NCBI RefSeq assembly: GCF_027913035.1
Contig: NZ_CP115775.1
Coordinates: forward strand, 1,612,001 to 1,676,000
Length of the DNA stretch: 64,000 bases
Direction of reading: 5' to 3'
Source: Paracoccus albus
Lineage (GTDB): Bacteria; Pseudomonadota; Alphaproteobacteria; Rhodobacterales; Rhodobacteraceae
Positions 8,824 to 18,443 of the stretch are shown here, piece after piece (the stretch's first letter is position 1; each line of letters opens with the position of its first letter). Made by a program: the position numbers and the translations under genes. The notes under the pieces are model-generated. The model saw only the letters and a list, made by a program, of their open reading frames with translations. It did not search any database and was not told the DNA's origin.

Positions 8824-9686
8824 TCGGCCTGCCCTCCTGACCGCAAACCGCGTGCGAAATCCGCAGCCCTTGCAATCACATCCATGTCGAGATTTGTTTC
8901 GTAACCATTTGATTTCAGGTGATCGGCGACTTTTTCAGTGGCCACGTTCCCCGCAGCCCCCGGCGCATAGGGACAACCGCCCAAGCCCCCGACCGCCGCG
9001 TCGAACACACGCACCCCTCTTGCAATCGAGGCATCAATATTCTGCAAAGCCCGCCCAGCCGTGTCGTGATAGTGACCCGCTAGCTTGTCCGCCGGGACAT
9101 GCTGCAAGACGGCAGTGAGCATCGCGTCTATCGTTTCCGGCCTGCCCTGTCCGATGGTATCGCCAAGGCTGATTTCATAGCAGCCCATTTCCAGCAGACG
9201 CGCCGCAACCCGCGCCACATTTTCCGGCGCTGTCGGTCCATCGAACGGACAATCCGTCACCACGCTGACATAGCCGCGAACCGGTATGCCATCGGCCTTG
9301 GCGGCATCCATGATCGGGGCAAAACGCTCGAAACTTTCGTCGATGGTGGCGTTCAGATTGGCCTTTGCAAACCCTTCCGAGGCACTTGTGAAGACCGCAA
9401 CCTCATCGGCACGCGCAGCCTTCGCCCCTTCATACCCTTTCATATTCGGCGTCAGCACCGCATAGCTGACACCCTTGGCCCGCCGAATGCCCGCCATGAC
9501 CTGCGCCGCGTCGCCCATTTGCGGCACCCATTTCGGGCTGACAAAGCTGGTGACCTCGATCCGGCGGAACCCGGCATCCGACAGCAGATCGACAAGCGCA
9601 ATCTTGTCGTCGGAACCGATCATCCGCTTTTCGTTCTGCAAGCCGTCGCGCGGGCCCATCTCGAATATCTCGACATAGCCGCTCAT
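8820..9686 (-). CDS. liuE: Hydroxymethylglutaryl-CoA lyase
   Basis: This 288-residue DRE-TIM barrel enzyme splits HMG-CoA into acetoacetate and acetyl-CoA, the last step of leucine breakdown. It carries MGPRDGLQNEK near the N terminus, the metal-binding GHYHDT near 207 and the signature GGLGGCPYAPGAAGN with the catalytic Cys near 240. It overlaps the MCC alpha stop by four bases. Length is normal and no targeting sequence is visible. Confidence 0.95.
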   Translation of the reverse strand: MSGYVEIFEMGPRDGLQNEKRMIGSDDKIALVDLLSDAGFRRIEVTSFVSPKWVPQMGDAAQVMAGIRRAKGVSYAVLTPNMKGYEGAKAARADEVAVFTSASEGFAKANLNATIDESFERFAPIMDAAKADGIPVRGYVSVVTDCPFDGPTAPENVARVAARLLEMGCYEISLGDTIGQGRPETIDAMLTAVLQHVPADKLAGHYHDTAGRALQNIDASIARGVRVFDAAVGGLGGCPYAPGAAGNVATEKVADHLKSNGYETNLDMDVIARAADFARGLRSGGQAE

Positions 9687-11614
9687 GCCGCTGCCTCTTC
9701 CTCTTCCAGCCGGATGAGCGCGGCACCCGCCTCGACCTGATCACCTGCTGCTGCCAGAACTTCGGCCACCACGCCGTCACGCGCGGCGGTCAGCGTGTGT
9801 TCCATCTTCATCGCCTCCAGCACGGCAAGCCGGTCGCCCGCACTGACCGCCTGCCCGGCCTCAACAAACACCGCCTTGACCAGCCCCGGCATCGGCGACA
9901 GCGTCAGCCCGCCGCCCGCTTCCTCGCCCGCGCGGTCCAGCGGGTCCAGCGGCTTCAGGCTGACCGTGCGCCCACCGAAAACGCTGACACCGGCGGCATG
10001 GGTGACGATGCGGTTGCGCCGCAGCGTGTCATCGACCCACCAGCGGTCACCCTGCCAGCGAACCTCATGCGTTGTGCCGTCCAGCGTCACGCGTGCCGCC
10101 CCCGGCCCCTCAACCTCAAGCAATGCCTCCCCACCGTCCCATGCAACGGTCTGGCGCAATGGCTGCCAGAGGGTCATGCCACCTGTCGCAGAAGGATCGG
10201 CCAGCCCCGCCAGACCAATGACCGCCAAAGCCTGTGCCTTCGGATCGGGTTCGGCGGCTTCGATCAGTTCATCCAGATCGCGCCCGATCAGCCCGGTATC
10301 GACATCGCCCTTGCGAAAGCCGTCATGCCGGGTCAGGGCGATCAGAAAATCGACATTGGTGACAGAGCCCGCAACCTCGGTATCCACAAGCGCGGTTTCC
10401 AACGCCCGCAGCGCAATCGAACGGGTCGGACCATGGGTGACGACCTTGGCAATCATCGGGTCATACCAGGGGCTGATTGTGTCACCCGGCCTGACGCCGG
10501 TTTCAATCCGGGCATGTTCAGGGAACTGCAGATGCGCAAGCGTCCCCGTCGCGGGCAGGAAACCCGCAGGAACATCTTCGGCATAAAGCCGCGCCTCAAA
10601 AGCATGACCGCTGATCGAAAGATCTTCCTGCCGCGCAGGCAACGCCTCGCCCGAGGCGACGCGCAACTGCCATTCAACCAGATCGACGCCCGTAATCAAT
10701 TCGGTCACGGGATGTTCGACCTGCAAACGGGTGTTCATCTCCATGAACCAGAACCCATCCTCGCGCAGCCCGTTTGAGCCATCGACGATAAACTCAATCG
10801 TTCCCGCGCCTTTATAGTTGATCGCCTCCGCCGCGCGGGTGGCGGCATCGCCCATCACTTTGCGGACGTTGGCAGGCATATCAGGCGCGGGCGCTTCCTC
10901 GATCACCTTCTGGTGGCGACGTTGCAGCGAGCAGTCGCGCTCAAAAAGATGAACCGCCTTTTCGCCATCGCCGAAAACCTGCACCTCTATATGGCGCGGC
11001 TGGAGGATATATTTCTCGATCAGAACGTCGGGGTTGCCGAAAGCCGTCTGCGCCTCTCCCTGCGCCGAGGCAAGCGCGTCGGCAAACTCCGTCGCCGCGT
11101 CCACACGCCGCATCCCCTTGCCGCCACCGCCTGCGACGGCCTTGATCAGGACGGGATAGCCAATCGCCTCGGCCTGCTGCGCCAGAAACCCTGAATCCTG
11201 ATTTTCGCCGTGATACCCCGGCACGACCGGCACCCCCGCCTGTTCCATCAGCGCCTTGGCGGCATCCTTCAAACCCATCGCCCGGATCGCCTTGGCTGAT
11301 GGACCGATAAAAACCAGTCCGGCAGCTTCGACGGCATCGACGAAATCGGGGTTCTCGGACAGAAAGCCATAGCCCGGATGGATCGCCTGCGCGCCCGTAT
11401 CCTTCGCCGCCTGAATGATCGCATCGCCGCGCAGGTAACTATCCTTGGGCGCAGGTCCGCCCAGATGCACGGCCTCATCCGCCATGGCGACGTGACGCGC
11501 CGCGCGGTCGGCATCGGAATAAACCGCCACGGTCGAGACACCCAGCTTGCGGCAGGTGTCTATGACGCGGCAGGCGATCTCGCCCCGGTTGGCGATCAGG
11601 ATCTTCTGGAACAT
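9683..11614 (-). CDS. liuD: 3-methylcrotonyl-CoA carboxylase, biotin-containing alpha subunit
   Basis: A 643-residue subunit holding biotin carboxylase (about 1-446), a linker and a C-terminal biotin carrier domain. The carboxylase part has GGGGKGMR in the ATP grasp and the EMNTRLQVEHPVTE motif. The carrier has LEAMKMEH with the biotinylated Lys603. With the beta subunit encoded at 12034-13638 it carboxylates 3-methylcrotonyl-CoA. An ASCH-type gene and an intergenic repeat separate the two subunit genes, a common arrangement in Rhodobacterales. Confidence 0.95.
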   Translation of the reverse strand: MFQKILIANRGEIACRVIDTCRKLGVSTVAVYSDADRAARHVAMADEAVHLGGPAPKDSYLRGDAIIQAAKDTGAQAIHPGYGFLSENPDFVDAVEAAGLVFIGPSAKAIRAMGLKDAAKALMEQAGVPVVPGYHGENQDSGFLAQQAEAIGYPVLIKAVAGGGGKGMRRVDAATEFADALASAQGEAQTAFGNPDVLIEKYILQPRHIEVQVFGDGEKAVHLFERDCSLQRRHQKVIEEAPAPDMPANVRKVMGDAATRAAEAINYKGAGTIEFIVDGSNGLREDGFWFMEMNTRLQVEHPVTELITGVDLVEWQLRVASGEALPARQEDLSISGHAFEARLYAEDVPAGFLPATGTLAHLQFPEHARIETGVRPGDTISPWYDPMIAKVVTHGPTRSIALRALETALVDTEVAGSVTNVDFLIALTRHDGFRKGDVDTGLIGRDLDELIEAAEPDPKAQALAVIGLAGLADPSATGGMTLWQPLRQTVAWDGGEALLEVEGPGAARVTLDGTTHEVRWQGDRWWVDDTLRRNRIVTHAAGVSVFGGRTVSLKPLDPLDRAGEEAGGGLTLSPMPGLVKAVFVEAGQAVSAGDRLAVLEAMKMEHTLTAARDGVVAEVLAAAGDQVEAGAALIRLEEEEAAA

Positions 11615-11639
11615 GTCGGCTCCTGTGGCTGGCGCAGGC

Positions 11640-11690
11640 CGGGGGCTTCGCGCCCCCGGACCCCCGCTGGGTATTTAAGTGAAGAAGAAG
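11640..11690. repeat. Rhodobacterales-type extragenic hairpin element
   Basis: The hairpin GGGGGC (11641-11646), five-base loop, GCCCCC (11652-11657) is followed by GGACCCCCG, GGGTATTT and a purine-rich AAGTGAAGAAGAAG. I recognise this arrangement (GC hairpin, CGGACCCCC, then ATATTT-like box) as a dispersed intergenic element frequent in Rhodobacteraceae genomes. Only one copy is obvious here. It sits between the MCC alpha and ASCH genes. Confidence 0.5.
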
Positions 11691-11735
11691 GCGGCCTTGC
11701 CGCGATACCGTTTGAGAAATTGGGGAGGACACGGA

Positions 11736-11990
11736 TCATGCAAAATCCTCCACCAGACGAAAACGTTCGCAGACCAGATCCATATCGGGATCGAAGCCGC
11801 CGTTTCGGGTAAAGAACTCGATGTGGCCCTGTGGCCAGTCATCGAAACTGCCTTCGCCCTCGGCCAAGGCGAAGTCTTCGGGTATATCGCGCAACGCCCC
11901 GCAGGTCGCAGTTTTCGCACCCAACCGCACCAGATCCAGCAGCCTTCCGTTAAGTTCGCGCGAGTCGCCCAATTTGAAACTGATTGTCAT
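11736..11990 (-). CDS. ASCH-domain protein, apparently missing its central part
   Basis: This 84-residue protein begins MTISFKLGDSRELNGRLLDL, continues with the ASCH signature GAKTATCGALRD and ends with EDFALAEGEGSFDDW and DPDMDLVCERFRLVEDF. ASCH proteins of this group are usually about 120-140 residues, with a beta-barrel core between the TATC motif and the EDFALAEGEG segment. Here the two ends join directly and in frame, so roughly 40 residues of barrel seem to be gone. ASCH domains are thought to bind RNA or nucleosides. It may be a non-functional internal-deletion allele. It lies within the leucine operon, between the two MCC subunits. Confidence 0.65.
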   Translation of the reverse strand: MTISFKLGDSRELNGRLLDLVRLGAKTATCGALRDIPEDFALAEGEGSFDDWPQGHIEFFTRNGGFDPDMDLVCERFRLVEDFA

Positions 11991-12033
11991 TGCGCATTCT
12001 CTTTCATAACAAATACCCCCGCCGGAGGCATGA

Positions 12034-13638
12034 TCACATCCGGAACACGCCGAAGCGTGTGGGTTCGATGGGTGCGTTCAGACTGGCCCTCAGCGACAAG
12101 GACAGCACATCACGGGTCTTGCGCGGGTCCACGATACCGTCATCCCACAGACGGGCCGAGGCATAGAGCGGGTGCGACTGGCGGTCGAACATTTCGATGG
12201 TGGGGCGCTTGAATTCGGCCTCTTCCTCGGCCGACCATGTGCCGCCCTTGCGCTCGATACCGTCGCGACGGACGGTGGCCAGAACGCCTGCGGCCTGTTC
12301 GCCGCCCATGACCGAGATGCGGCTGTTGGGCCATGTCCACAGGAAGCGCGGCGAATAGGCGCGGCCCGACATGCCGTAGTTTCCGGCGCCGAAGCTGCCA
12401 CCGACCAGCATGGTGATTTTCGGCACATTGGTTGTCGCCACCGCTGTCACCATCTTGGCGCCGTGCCGCGCGATGCCTTCGTTTTCATATTTCCGCCCGA
12501 CCATGAAGCCGGTGATGTTTTGCAAAAAGATCAGAGGCGTGCCGCGCTGCGAACACAGCTCGACGAAATGCGCGCCCTTCTGTGCGGCTTCGGAAAACAG
12601 CACGCCGTTATTGGCGATAATGCCGACCGGGCAGCCCTCGATATGGGCGAAACCGGTGATGAGGGTTTCGCCAAACCGCGCCTTGAATTCATCGAAGCGG
12701 GAGCCGTCGACGACACGGGCGATGACTTCCCTGATGTCATATGGCGTGCGCAGATCGCCGGGGACCACGCCGAGGATTTCCTCGGGGTCATAGGCAGGCG
12801 CTTCGGGCGTTTCCCAGACCACGCTTTGCGGTACCCGGCGGTTCAGATTGGCGATGGCCCGGCGCGCCTGGGCGAGCGCATGGGCGTCATCCTCGGCCAG
12901 GTAATCAGCCACACCGGACAGCCGCGTATGCACATCACCGCCGCCAAGGTCTTCGGCGCTGACGACCTCTCCGGTTGCGGCCTTGACCAGCGGCGGACCG
13001 GCAAGGAAGATCGTGCCCTGATTGCGCACGATGATCGTCACATCGGACATGGCCGGCACGTATGCCCCGCCAGCCGTGCAAGAGCCCATGACGACCGCAA
13101 TCTGGGGGATGCCCTTCGCGCTCATCTGTGCCTGATTATAGAAGATGCGGCCGAAATGGTCGCGGTCGGGGAAAACCTCATCCTGATTGGGCAGGTTCGC
13201 GCCGCCGCTATCGACCAGATAGACGCAGGGCAGATGACATTGCTCGGCAATCTCCTGCGCGCGGAGATGCTTTTTCACCGTCATGGGGTAATAGGTGCCG
13301 CCCTTGACCGTAGCGTCATTGGCGACGACCATGACATCCTGCCCGTGAACCCGGCCGATCCCCGCAATCACGCCCGCGCCCGGGGCGTCGCCATCATACA
13401 TGCCATGCGCCGCCGTCGCCCCGATCTCCAGGAACGGGCTGCCGGGATCGAGCAGGTTTGCCACCCGCTCTCGCGGCGGCATCTTGCCGCGAGAAGTATG
13501 ACGCTCCATCGCTTTTTCGCCGCCACCGGCCAGCACGGCCTCGGCGGCCTCGCGCGCGGTCGCGATCAGGCCCAGATGCGCCTCACGATTGGCCTTGAAG
13601 GCGTCGGAGGAGGGGAGCGCGGATGATTTCAGCTTCAT
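12034..13638 (-). CDS. liuB: 3-methylcrotonyl-CoA carboxylase, carboxyltransferase beta subunit
   Basis: A 534-residue carboxyltransferase with two crotonase-like halves. Recognisable segments are [19 protein letters not shown] (acyl-CoA pocket, about 145-165), [15 protein letters not shown] and [15 protein letters not shown], and [15 protein letters not shown] in the C half. It transfers CO2 from biotin to 3-methylcrotonyl-CoA. It lies between the LprI-like gene (34 bases upstream) and the ASCH gene. Confidence 0.95.
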   Translation of the reverse strand: MKLKSSALPSSDAFKANREAHLGLIATAREAAEAVLAGGGEKAMERHTSRGKMPPRERVANLLDPGSPFLEIGATAAHGMYDGDAPGAGVIAGIGRVHGQDVMVVANDATVKGGTYYPMTVKKHLRAQEIAEQCHLPCVYLVDSGGANLPNQDEVFPDRDHFGRIFYNQAQMSAKGIPQIAVVMGSCTAGGAYVPAMSDVTIIVRNQGTIFLAGPPLVKAATGEVVSAEDLGGGDVHTRLSGVADYLAEDDAHALAQARRAIANLNRRVPQSVVWETPEAPAYDPEEILGVVPGDLRTPYDIREVIARVVDGSRFDEFKARFGETLITGFAHIEGCPVGIIANNGVLFSEAAQKGAHFVELCSQRGTPLIFLQNITGFMVGRKYENEGIARHGAKMVTAVATTNVPKITMLVGGSFGAGNYGMSGRAYSPRFLWTWPNSRISVMGGEQAAGVLATVRRDGIERKGGTWSAEEEAEFKRPTIEMFDRQSHPLYASARLWDDGIVDPRKTRDVLSLSLRASLNAPIEPTRFGVFRM

Positions 13639-13672
13639 GATTTATCCTTCCCTGCGGCGTATTGCTCGCCCA

Positions 13673-14218
13673 TCATCTTCTTACTTCTTCGGCAAACCCG
13701 GCGCGTTGCAGCCGGATCGCCTGTTCAGCGGTTTCATCCAGCAGGCAGCCGGCGCGGATGACGCCAATGATCGTGCCGCCTTCCCACGGGCGTGCGGCAA
13801 AATCGCAGCTTGAATCGCGATAGGCGATCCAGTCGCGCTGCATCTGGCGCAGCAGCAAGTCGGGCGCCATCTCCTGTGTCACACCCGGATCGCCCGAGGG
13901 CGACCAGCCCTGCGCATCTGCCATCAGCGCCTGATAGCTTTCATTCAGCAAACCGTCCCAGAAATCGATCTCAGCCGATGTGCAGCTTATCATGCCTGCG
14001 GTGGAATCCCCGCCCGGCAGTGACATACAGGCGCTTGCAGTCACGCCGATGCTATCCTGCGGTTCCATATCGACCCCATCCGCCTGCGCGACAGAGACAT
14101 TGTCAAGGCAGGCTTCAACCAGTGATGTATCAGCCAGAGGCTCCTGCGCAGCAACCTGACCCGCCAGCATGAACAAAAGTGGTATCGCTGTTTTAAGCGG
14201 GGCTGTCCTGGCCATCAT
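13673..14218 (-). CDS. Secreted LprI-type protein (DUF1311)
   Basis: A 181-residue exported protein. Residues 1-24 form a signal peptide ending AGQVAAQ. The C-terminal half carries the DUF1311/LprI pattern: CTSAEIDFWDGLLNESYQAL, then LLLRQMQRDWIAYRDSSC and a late Cys in RAGCLLDETAEQAIRL. The family includes lysozyme inhibitors, but most members are uncharacterised. Its ATG 14218 overlaps the upstream stop (ATGA). Why it travels in a leucine-degradation operon is unknown. Confidence 0.8.
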   Translation of the reverse strand: MMARTAPLKTAIPLLFMLAGQVAAQEPLADTSLVEACLDNVSVAQADGVDMEPQDSIGVTASACMSLPGGDSTAGMISCTSAEIDFWDGLLNESYQALMADAQGWSPSGDPGVTQEMAPDLLLRQMQRDWIAYRDSSCDFAARPWEGGTIIGVIRAGCLLDETAEQAIRLQRAGFAEEVRR

Positions 14219-14919
14219 CCATCCCCCGGCAATCTGAAACCGAATGTCTCGCCTGCCTTGAACGCATTGCGGTCATTGCCTTCGGTCGGGATGCCGCCTT
14301 TCAGCATCCGCGCCACGTGCATCAGGTTCCAGCACATGATCGTCGTGTTTCGGCGTGTGAAATCATTGTCGAAACCGGCGCGGCTGCCATCTTCGGCCCT
14401 GTCGCCAAAGCTTGGCCCCGGCCCGGCCTCTCCGATCCAGCCGCAATCGGCCTGTGGCGGGATGGTGTAGCCGACATGGTTCATCGCGAAAGCCAGCGTC
14501 ATGGCGGTGTGCTTGATGCCGTCCTCGTTCCCGGTGATCACGCAGCCGCCAGTCTTGCCATAGAATACCGACTGCCCCTTATCGTTCAGCATCCCCGACA
14601 TGGCATAGAGACGCTCGATCAGGATGCGGCAGACGCTACTTTCTTCGCCCAGCCAAAGCGGCGTGCCGACGATCAGGATATCGGCGTCGCGGACCTTGGG
14701 CCAAAGGATGTCCGGCCAATCGTCGCGCTCCCAGCCATGTTCGCGCATATCGGGATAGACACCAGGGGGCACCTGATGATCCAGCATATGGATATCTTCA
14801 ACGGCAACGCCCTGCCCGCGCATCAGATCGCCGCAGGCATCCAACAACACCTGCGTATGGCTGTCCGCACTGCGGCGTTGCAGCGAGCAGTTGATAATGA
14901 CGGCAGAGAGCCCGGCCAC
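14215..14919 (-). CDS. Flavodoxin-family NAD(P)H-dependent oxidoreductase
   Basis: A 234-residue flavodoxin-fold protein. The N terminus AVIINCSLQRRSADSHTQ forms the first strand and phosphate loop for FMN, and DADILIVGTPLWLGEESSVCR forms the next nucleotide-binding segment. GTG 14919 is the start, three bases after the ivd stop, so it belongs to the same transcript. It could shuttle electrons, but the electron acceptor of isovaleryl-CoA dehydrogenase is normally ETF, so a direct role is only inference. Confidence 0.8.
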   Translation of the reverse strand: MAGLSAVIINCSLQRRSADSHTQVLLDACGDLMRGQGVAVEDIHMLDHQVPPGVYPDMREHGWERDDWPDILWPKVRDADILIVGTPLWLGEESSVCRILIERLYAMSGMLNDKGQSVFYGKTGGCVITGNEDGIKHTAMTLAFAMNHVGYTIPPQADCGWIGEAGPGPSFGDRAEDGSRAGFDNDFTRRNTTIMCWNLMHVARMLKGGIPTEGNDRNAFKAGETFGFRLPGDG

Positions 14920-14922
14920 GGA

Positions 14923-16083
14923 CTACGCCCCGGCCATCAGTTCCCGCCCGATCAGCATCCGGCGGATTTCGCTGGTCCCTGCCCCGATCTCCATCAGTTT
15001 CGCATCACGGAACAGGCGGCTGACCACGCTGTCATTCAGGAAGCCTGCCCCGCCGAGCGCCTGCACCGCCTGATGGGCCTGCACCATCGCCTGTTCGGAG
15101 GCATAAAGCACCGCCCCCGCCGCGTCCTGCCGCGTGACCTTGCCCGCGTCACAGGCCTTGGCGACCTCGTAGACATAGGCCTTGGCGGTGTTCATCGCGA
15201 CATACATATCGGCGATCTTCGCCTGCATAAGCTGGAAATCCCCGATCGGCTTTCCGAACTGCTTGCGTTCCTTGCTGTAGGGCACGACCTCATCCAGACA
15301 GGCCGCCATGATCCCTGTCCCGATCCCCGACAGCACGAGGCGCTCGTAATCGAGGCCGGACATCAGCACGCGCACGCCTTTGCCTTCCTGACCCAGCACA
15401 TTCTCGAACGGGACTTCGCAATTGTCGAAGATCAACTCGCCAGTATTCGAGCCACGCATCCCGACCTTGTCGAAATGCGGACCTTGCGTGAAGCCGGTCA
15501 TGCCCTTTTCAACGATGAAAGCGGTGATGCCCTTCGATCCCGCCTCGGGGTCGGTCTTGGCATAGACCACCAGCGTGTCGGCATCCGGGCCGTTGGTGAT
15601 CCAGTATTTCGCGCCGTTCAGCACATAGTAGCCATTGCGCTTTTCCGCCTTCAGCTTCATGCCGACGACATCTGAACCGGCGCCCTCCTCGGACATGGCC
15701 AAAGCGCCGATATGTTCGCCCGAGCAGAGCTTCGGCAGATATTTCTGCTTCTGCTCTTCACTGGCGTTCAGCTTCAGCTGGTTCACACACAGATTGGAAT
15801 GCGCCCCGTAAGACAGGCTGATAGAGGCGGATGCCCGTGCGATTTCCTCTGTCGCGATCGTGTGGGCCAGATAACCCATGCCCGAGCCGCCATATTCCTC
15901 GGCCACGGTGATGCCCAGCAGGCCCAGTTCACCAAATTCCTGCCACAGCTCATTGGGGAAGGCATTGTCCGTATCGGTCTTGGCGGCCAGCGGCTTGATG
16001 CGTTCCTGCGCAAAGCGATGCACCATCTCGCGCAGTGCGCCGATATCCTCGCCCAGATCGAATTCCATCCCGTGATTGAACAT
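14923..16083 (-). CDS. liuA: Isovaleryl-CoA dehydrogenase
   Basis: This 386-residue acyl-CoA dehydrogenase is the first committed step of leucine breakdown and passes electrons to [23 protein letters not shown] (about 129-148) forms the FAD/substrate region. Glu247 in [12 protein letters not shown] sits where human isovaleryl-CoA dehydrogenase has its catalytic Glu254; most other acyl-CoA dehydrogenases carry the base near the C terminus. This supports the specific assignment. A good GGGGAGG precedes ATG 16083. It is the first gene of the operon. Confidence 0.95.
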   Translation of the reverse strand: MFNHGMEFDLGEDIGALREMVHRFAQERIKPLAAKTDTDNAFPNELWQEFGELGLLGITVAEEYGGSGMGYLAHTIATEEIARASASISLSYGAHSNLCVNQLKLNASEEQKQKYLPKLCSGEHIGALAMSEEGAGSDVVGMKLKAEKRNGYYVLNGAKYWITNGPDADTLVVYAKTDPEAGSKGITAFIVEKGMTGFTQGPHFDKVGMRGSNTGELIFDNCEVPFENVLGQEGKGVRVLMSGLDYERLVLSGIGTGIMAACLDEVVPYSKERKQFGKPIGDFQLMQAKIADMYVAMNTAKAYVYEVAKACDAGKVTRQDAAGAVLYASEQAMVQAHQAVQALGGAGFLNDSVVSRLFRDAKLMEIGAGTSEIRRMLIGRELMAGA

Positions 16084-16105
16084 CGGACCTCCCCTTCCGT
16101 TTATT

Positions 16106-16119
16106 TGAACGCTTGTTCA
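16106..16119. promoter_or_regulatory. Inverted repeat, probable operator of the leucine operon
   Basis: TGAAC (16106-16110), four bases, GTTCA (16115-16119) is a perfect inverted repeat 22 bases upstream of the ivd start codon. TetR-type regulators of branched-chain and fatty acid breakdown bind GAAC-N4-GTTC-like sites, so a LiuQ/PsrA-type factor is a reasonable guess. No such regulator gene is in the window. Confidence 0.45.
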
Positions 16120-16129
16120 TATAATGTGA

Positions 16130-16585
16130 CTTATGCGCGATCCTCCCCCCTCGCGTCAACAGAAGACTGCGCTTTGCGTTGCAATGCGTCAATCATCGGA
16201 TTGCATAAGCGCCAAGCTTAAAGATTCTCGCCAGCAGCAAGAGCCCGATCAGGTTGTTCGCTTAACCAAGAATTGCCCGTCCGCCCCCCCAATGTCAGCC
16301 ATCTGCAAAGCACCACAACCTGTCACGCCGAGCAGCAACTGGAAGCGTGCGAGGCCAGCAAATTGTGCCGCGTTGATGTCCAGGCTTCTGCTACCTTAGG
16401 TTAGCGCTTTCTGTTTTTGCCGCATGAAGGGCTGCGATCGTGGCGAGATTTAATCAACATTACCGGCGCGACATTCCAAATGACACCTTCCTGCATCGCG
16501 CGCTTTGACGGGCCCGACGAATGCAGTTGATCATTGACAAGCATCGTTGGACCTTGATTCTGACCGGGCTGAAAGAAGGTATGAT
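16130..16585. other. Intergenic stretch between ivd and GST genes
   Basis: About 450 bases divergent between ivd and the GST gene. I see no credible gene, RNA or repeat in it. The small frames present lack ribosome sites and sensible composition. It must hold the GST promoter. Confidence 0.4.
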
Positions 16586-17245
16586 ATGTTGACAATCCAC
16601 GGGGTCACCCGATCACGCGCCTCGCGCATCATCTGGCTGTGTCATGAAATCGGGCTGCCTTTTCGGCAGGTGCCGGTCATTCAAGCGTATAGGCTGGCCG
16701 ACCCCGATGCGGCTGACGCGCCGCTGAACACACATAGCGCGTCGTTTCTTGAGCTTTCCCGCGCCGGTGCTGTTCCGGTGATTGAGGATGACGGCTTCGT
16801 CATGTCGGAATCCTATGCGATCATCCTCTATCTGGCGCGAAAACACGGCGCACCGTTGGGGCCCAAGGACGCGATGGAAGATGCGCTGATGTCGCAATGG
16901 AGTTTTTACGCGGCCACTGAAATCGAACCGGATGCGCTGACGCTGCTGTTTCTTCATGGTCGCGGGCAAGCGCAATCGGGCGAGGATCAGGCATTGATCG
17001 CCAATGCGGCAGAGCGGTTGATCCGGCCTTTCAGCGTGCTCGACAATCACTTTGCCGAACATGACCATCTGGTGGGGCATCGTTTTACGGTCGCAGATAT
17101 CGCCGTGGCGGAAACGATCCGTTATGCGCAGGGCTATGGTCCGCTGATGGAACAGTTTCCGGCGCTTCACCAATGGCTGACCGATGCGCAGGCCCGTCCA
17201 GCCTTTCAGAAGATGTGGCAGTCGCGGCTGGCAGAGCCGGAATAA
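16586..17245 (+). CDS. Glutathione S-transferase family protein
   Basis: A 219-residue GST. The thioredoxin-like N domain begins MLTIHGVTRSRASRIIWLCH and contains the cis-Pro/glutathione-contact segment AGAVPVIEDDGFVMSESYAI near 60-80. The all-helical C domain follows from about 95 and includes GHRFTVADIAVAETIRYAQG near 165-185. ATG 16586 is preferred because AGAAGG precedes it; a longer frame from 16547 lacks a ribosome site. The substrate is unknown. Confidence 0.88.
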   Translation: MLTIHGVTRSRASRIIWLCHEIGLPFRQVPVIQAYRLADPDAADAPLNTHSASFLELSRAGAVPVIEDDGFVMSESYAIILYLARKHGAPLGPKDAMEDALMSQWSFYAATEIEPDALTLLFLHGRGQAQSGEDQALIANAAERLIRPFSVLDNHFAEHDHLVGHRFTVADIAVAETIRYAQGYGPLMEQFPALHQWLTDAQARPAFQKMWQSRLAEPE

Positions 17246-17273
17246 ACCTAACGCGACGGGCAAACAGAAAAAC

Positions 17274-17299
17274 GGGCGCGGCCTGATCCGGCCGCGCCC
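17274..17299. terminator. Bidirectional terminator between GST and TRAP genes
   Basis: A ten-base perfect stem, GGGCGCGGCC (17274-17283) and GGCCGCGCCC (17290-17299), with a six-base loop lies between two convergent genes. On the plus strand it is followed by CCACTTTTCTTT; on the minus strand by GTTTTTCTGTTT. It can therefore serve both. Confidence 0.85.
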
Positions 17300-17324
17300 C
17301 CACTTTTCTTTGCTCAGGCTGCGG

Positions 17325-18419
17325 TCAGCCGCCTGTCGCACATGCCTCTATCGCGGCCAGATCAGGTCCGGCGGGCGAGCGGCCAAGGTTGAACGGGGCC
17401 GAGGCATCACGCCATTTGCTGTAATCCTCCAGATAGGTCAGCATTGACGCATAAACCTTCGCGGAGTTCGGGTTTTCGCAGGCCACCTCGGTGATGGTTT
17501 CGTTTGCCATCGTCTGGATATTTTCCAGCGTCGCATCGTCCAGCCGCGAGATTTCGATCCCGGCATCCTGGAAGGACTGATAGGCTTCGGTCGCGCGCTT
17601 TTCGGTATTGGCCAGCGACCACAGCATGGTTGCATCAGCAGCCGTCTTCAGCATTTCCTGCGTTTCGGGTGACAATGCGTCCCACGACGCCTTGTTGATC
17701 ATCACGCCGAACACGGATGACGACTGGTGCCAGCCCGGAGTCGACCAGTGTTTGGTCACCTGATCGAAGCCGCCCGACAAATCGACATTCGGGGTCGAGA
17801 ATTCTGCCCCGTCGATCACGCCGCGTTCCAGCGACTGGTAGATTTCGCCGCCGGCCATGCTGACCTGGCTGCCACCCAGCTTGCCCAGCAGAATGCCTTG
17901 CTCCAGCCCGGAAAGACGCAGCCGCATACCCTGCAGATCCTCGGTCGTCTGGATCGCTTTATCGACGGTGCGGAAGCCGGATTCGTTGTTGGTCACGCCG
18001 TATGGCAGATAGACCATACCGAAATTGCCGTAGATTTCGTTATACAGCTCTGCCCCGCCCCAGCCTTTGATCCAGTTCACATAGTCAACCGCATTGAACA
18101 GGCTGGCTGTCGTCGACAGCGGAGAAAACGCAGCATCGCGCCCTGCCCAGTAACCCGGCCAGTCGCCACCCGCCTGAATGGTGCCGGATTCGACCGCGCC
18201 AAAAACTTCGCCGGCTGGCACGAGAGCACCGCCTTCGAAGAACTCGATGGTCAGTTCCTCATCCGGAACCAGTGCATTGGCGATCTCGACGAATTTCTTG
18301 TCGATCTCGATCAGCTCCAGCGAGGCTGGCCAGGTGGTCGTCATGGTCCAGTTTTCGGCAAGCGCGGGGCCTGCCAGAAGTGCGGCCACTGCGGCACCTG
18401 TCAGATATTTCGAAAGCAT
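17325..18419 (-). CDS. dctP: TRAP transporter substrate-binding protein, TakP-like
   Basis: A 364-residue periplasmic binding protein with a signal peptide (MLSKYLTGAAVAALLAGPALA, cleaved near 21). The segment GMRLRLSGLEQGILLGKLGG followed by GGEIYQSLERGVIDGAEF resembles the TakP/2-oxoacid branch of DctP proteins, so a carboxylate or 2-oxoacid ligand is plausible. Gene order is Q-M-P, with the binding protein last, 24 bases after the large permease. A strong terminator follows. Confidence 0.9.
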   Translation of the reverse strand: MLSKYLTGAAVAALLAGPALAENWTMTTTWPASLELIEIDKKFVEIANALVPDEELTIEFFEGGALVPAGEVFGAVESGTIQAGGDWPGYWAGRDAAFSPLSTTASLFNAVDYVNWIKGWGGAELYNEIYGNFGMVYLPYGVTNNESGFRTVDKAIQTTEDLQGMRLRLSGLEQGILLGKLGGSQVSMAGGEIYQSLERGVIDGAEFSTPNVDLSGGFDQVTKHWSTPGWHQSSSVFGVMINKASWDALSPETQEMLKTAADATMLWSLANTEKRATEAYQSFQDAGIEISRLDDATLENIQTMANETITEVACENPNSAKVYASMLTYLEDYSKWRDASAPFNLGRSPAGPDLAAIEACATGG

Positions 18420-18443
18420 AAGTCTTCTCCCTGTTGGTTATGG

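Noticed and set aside
12172-13626. 484-codon open frame antisense to MCC beta
   Set aside because: Shadow of a strongly conserved gene on the other strand; no ribosome site or homology.
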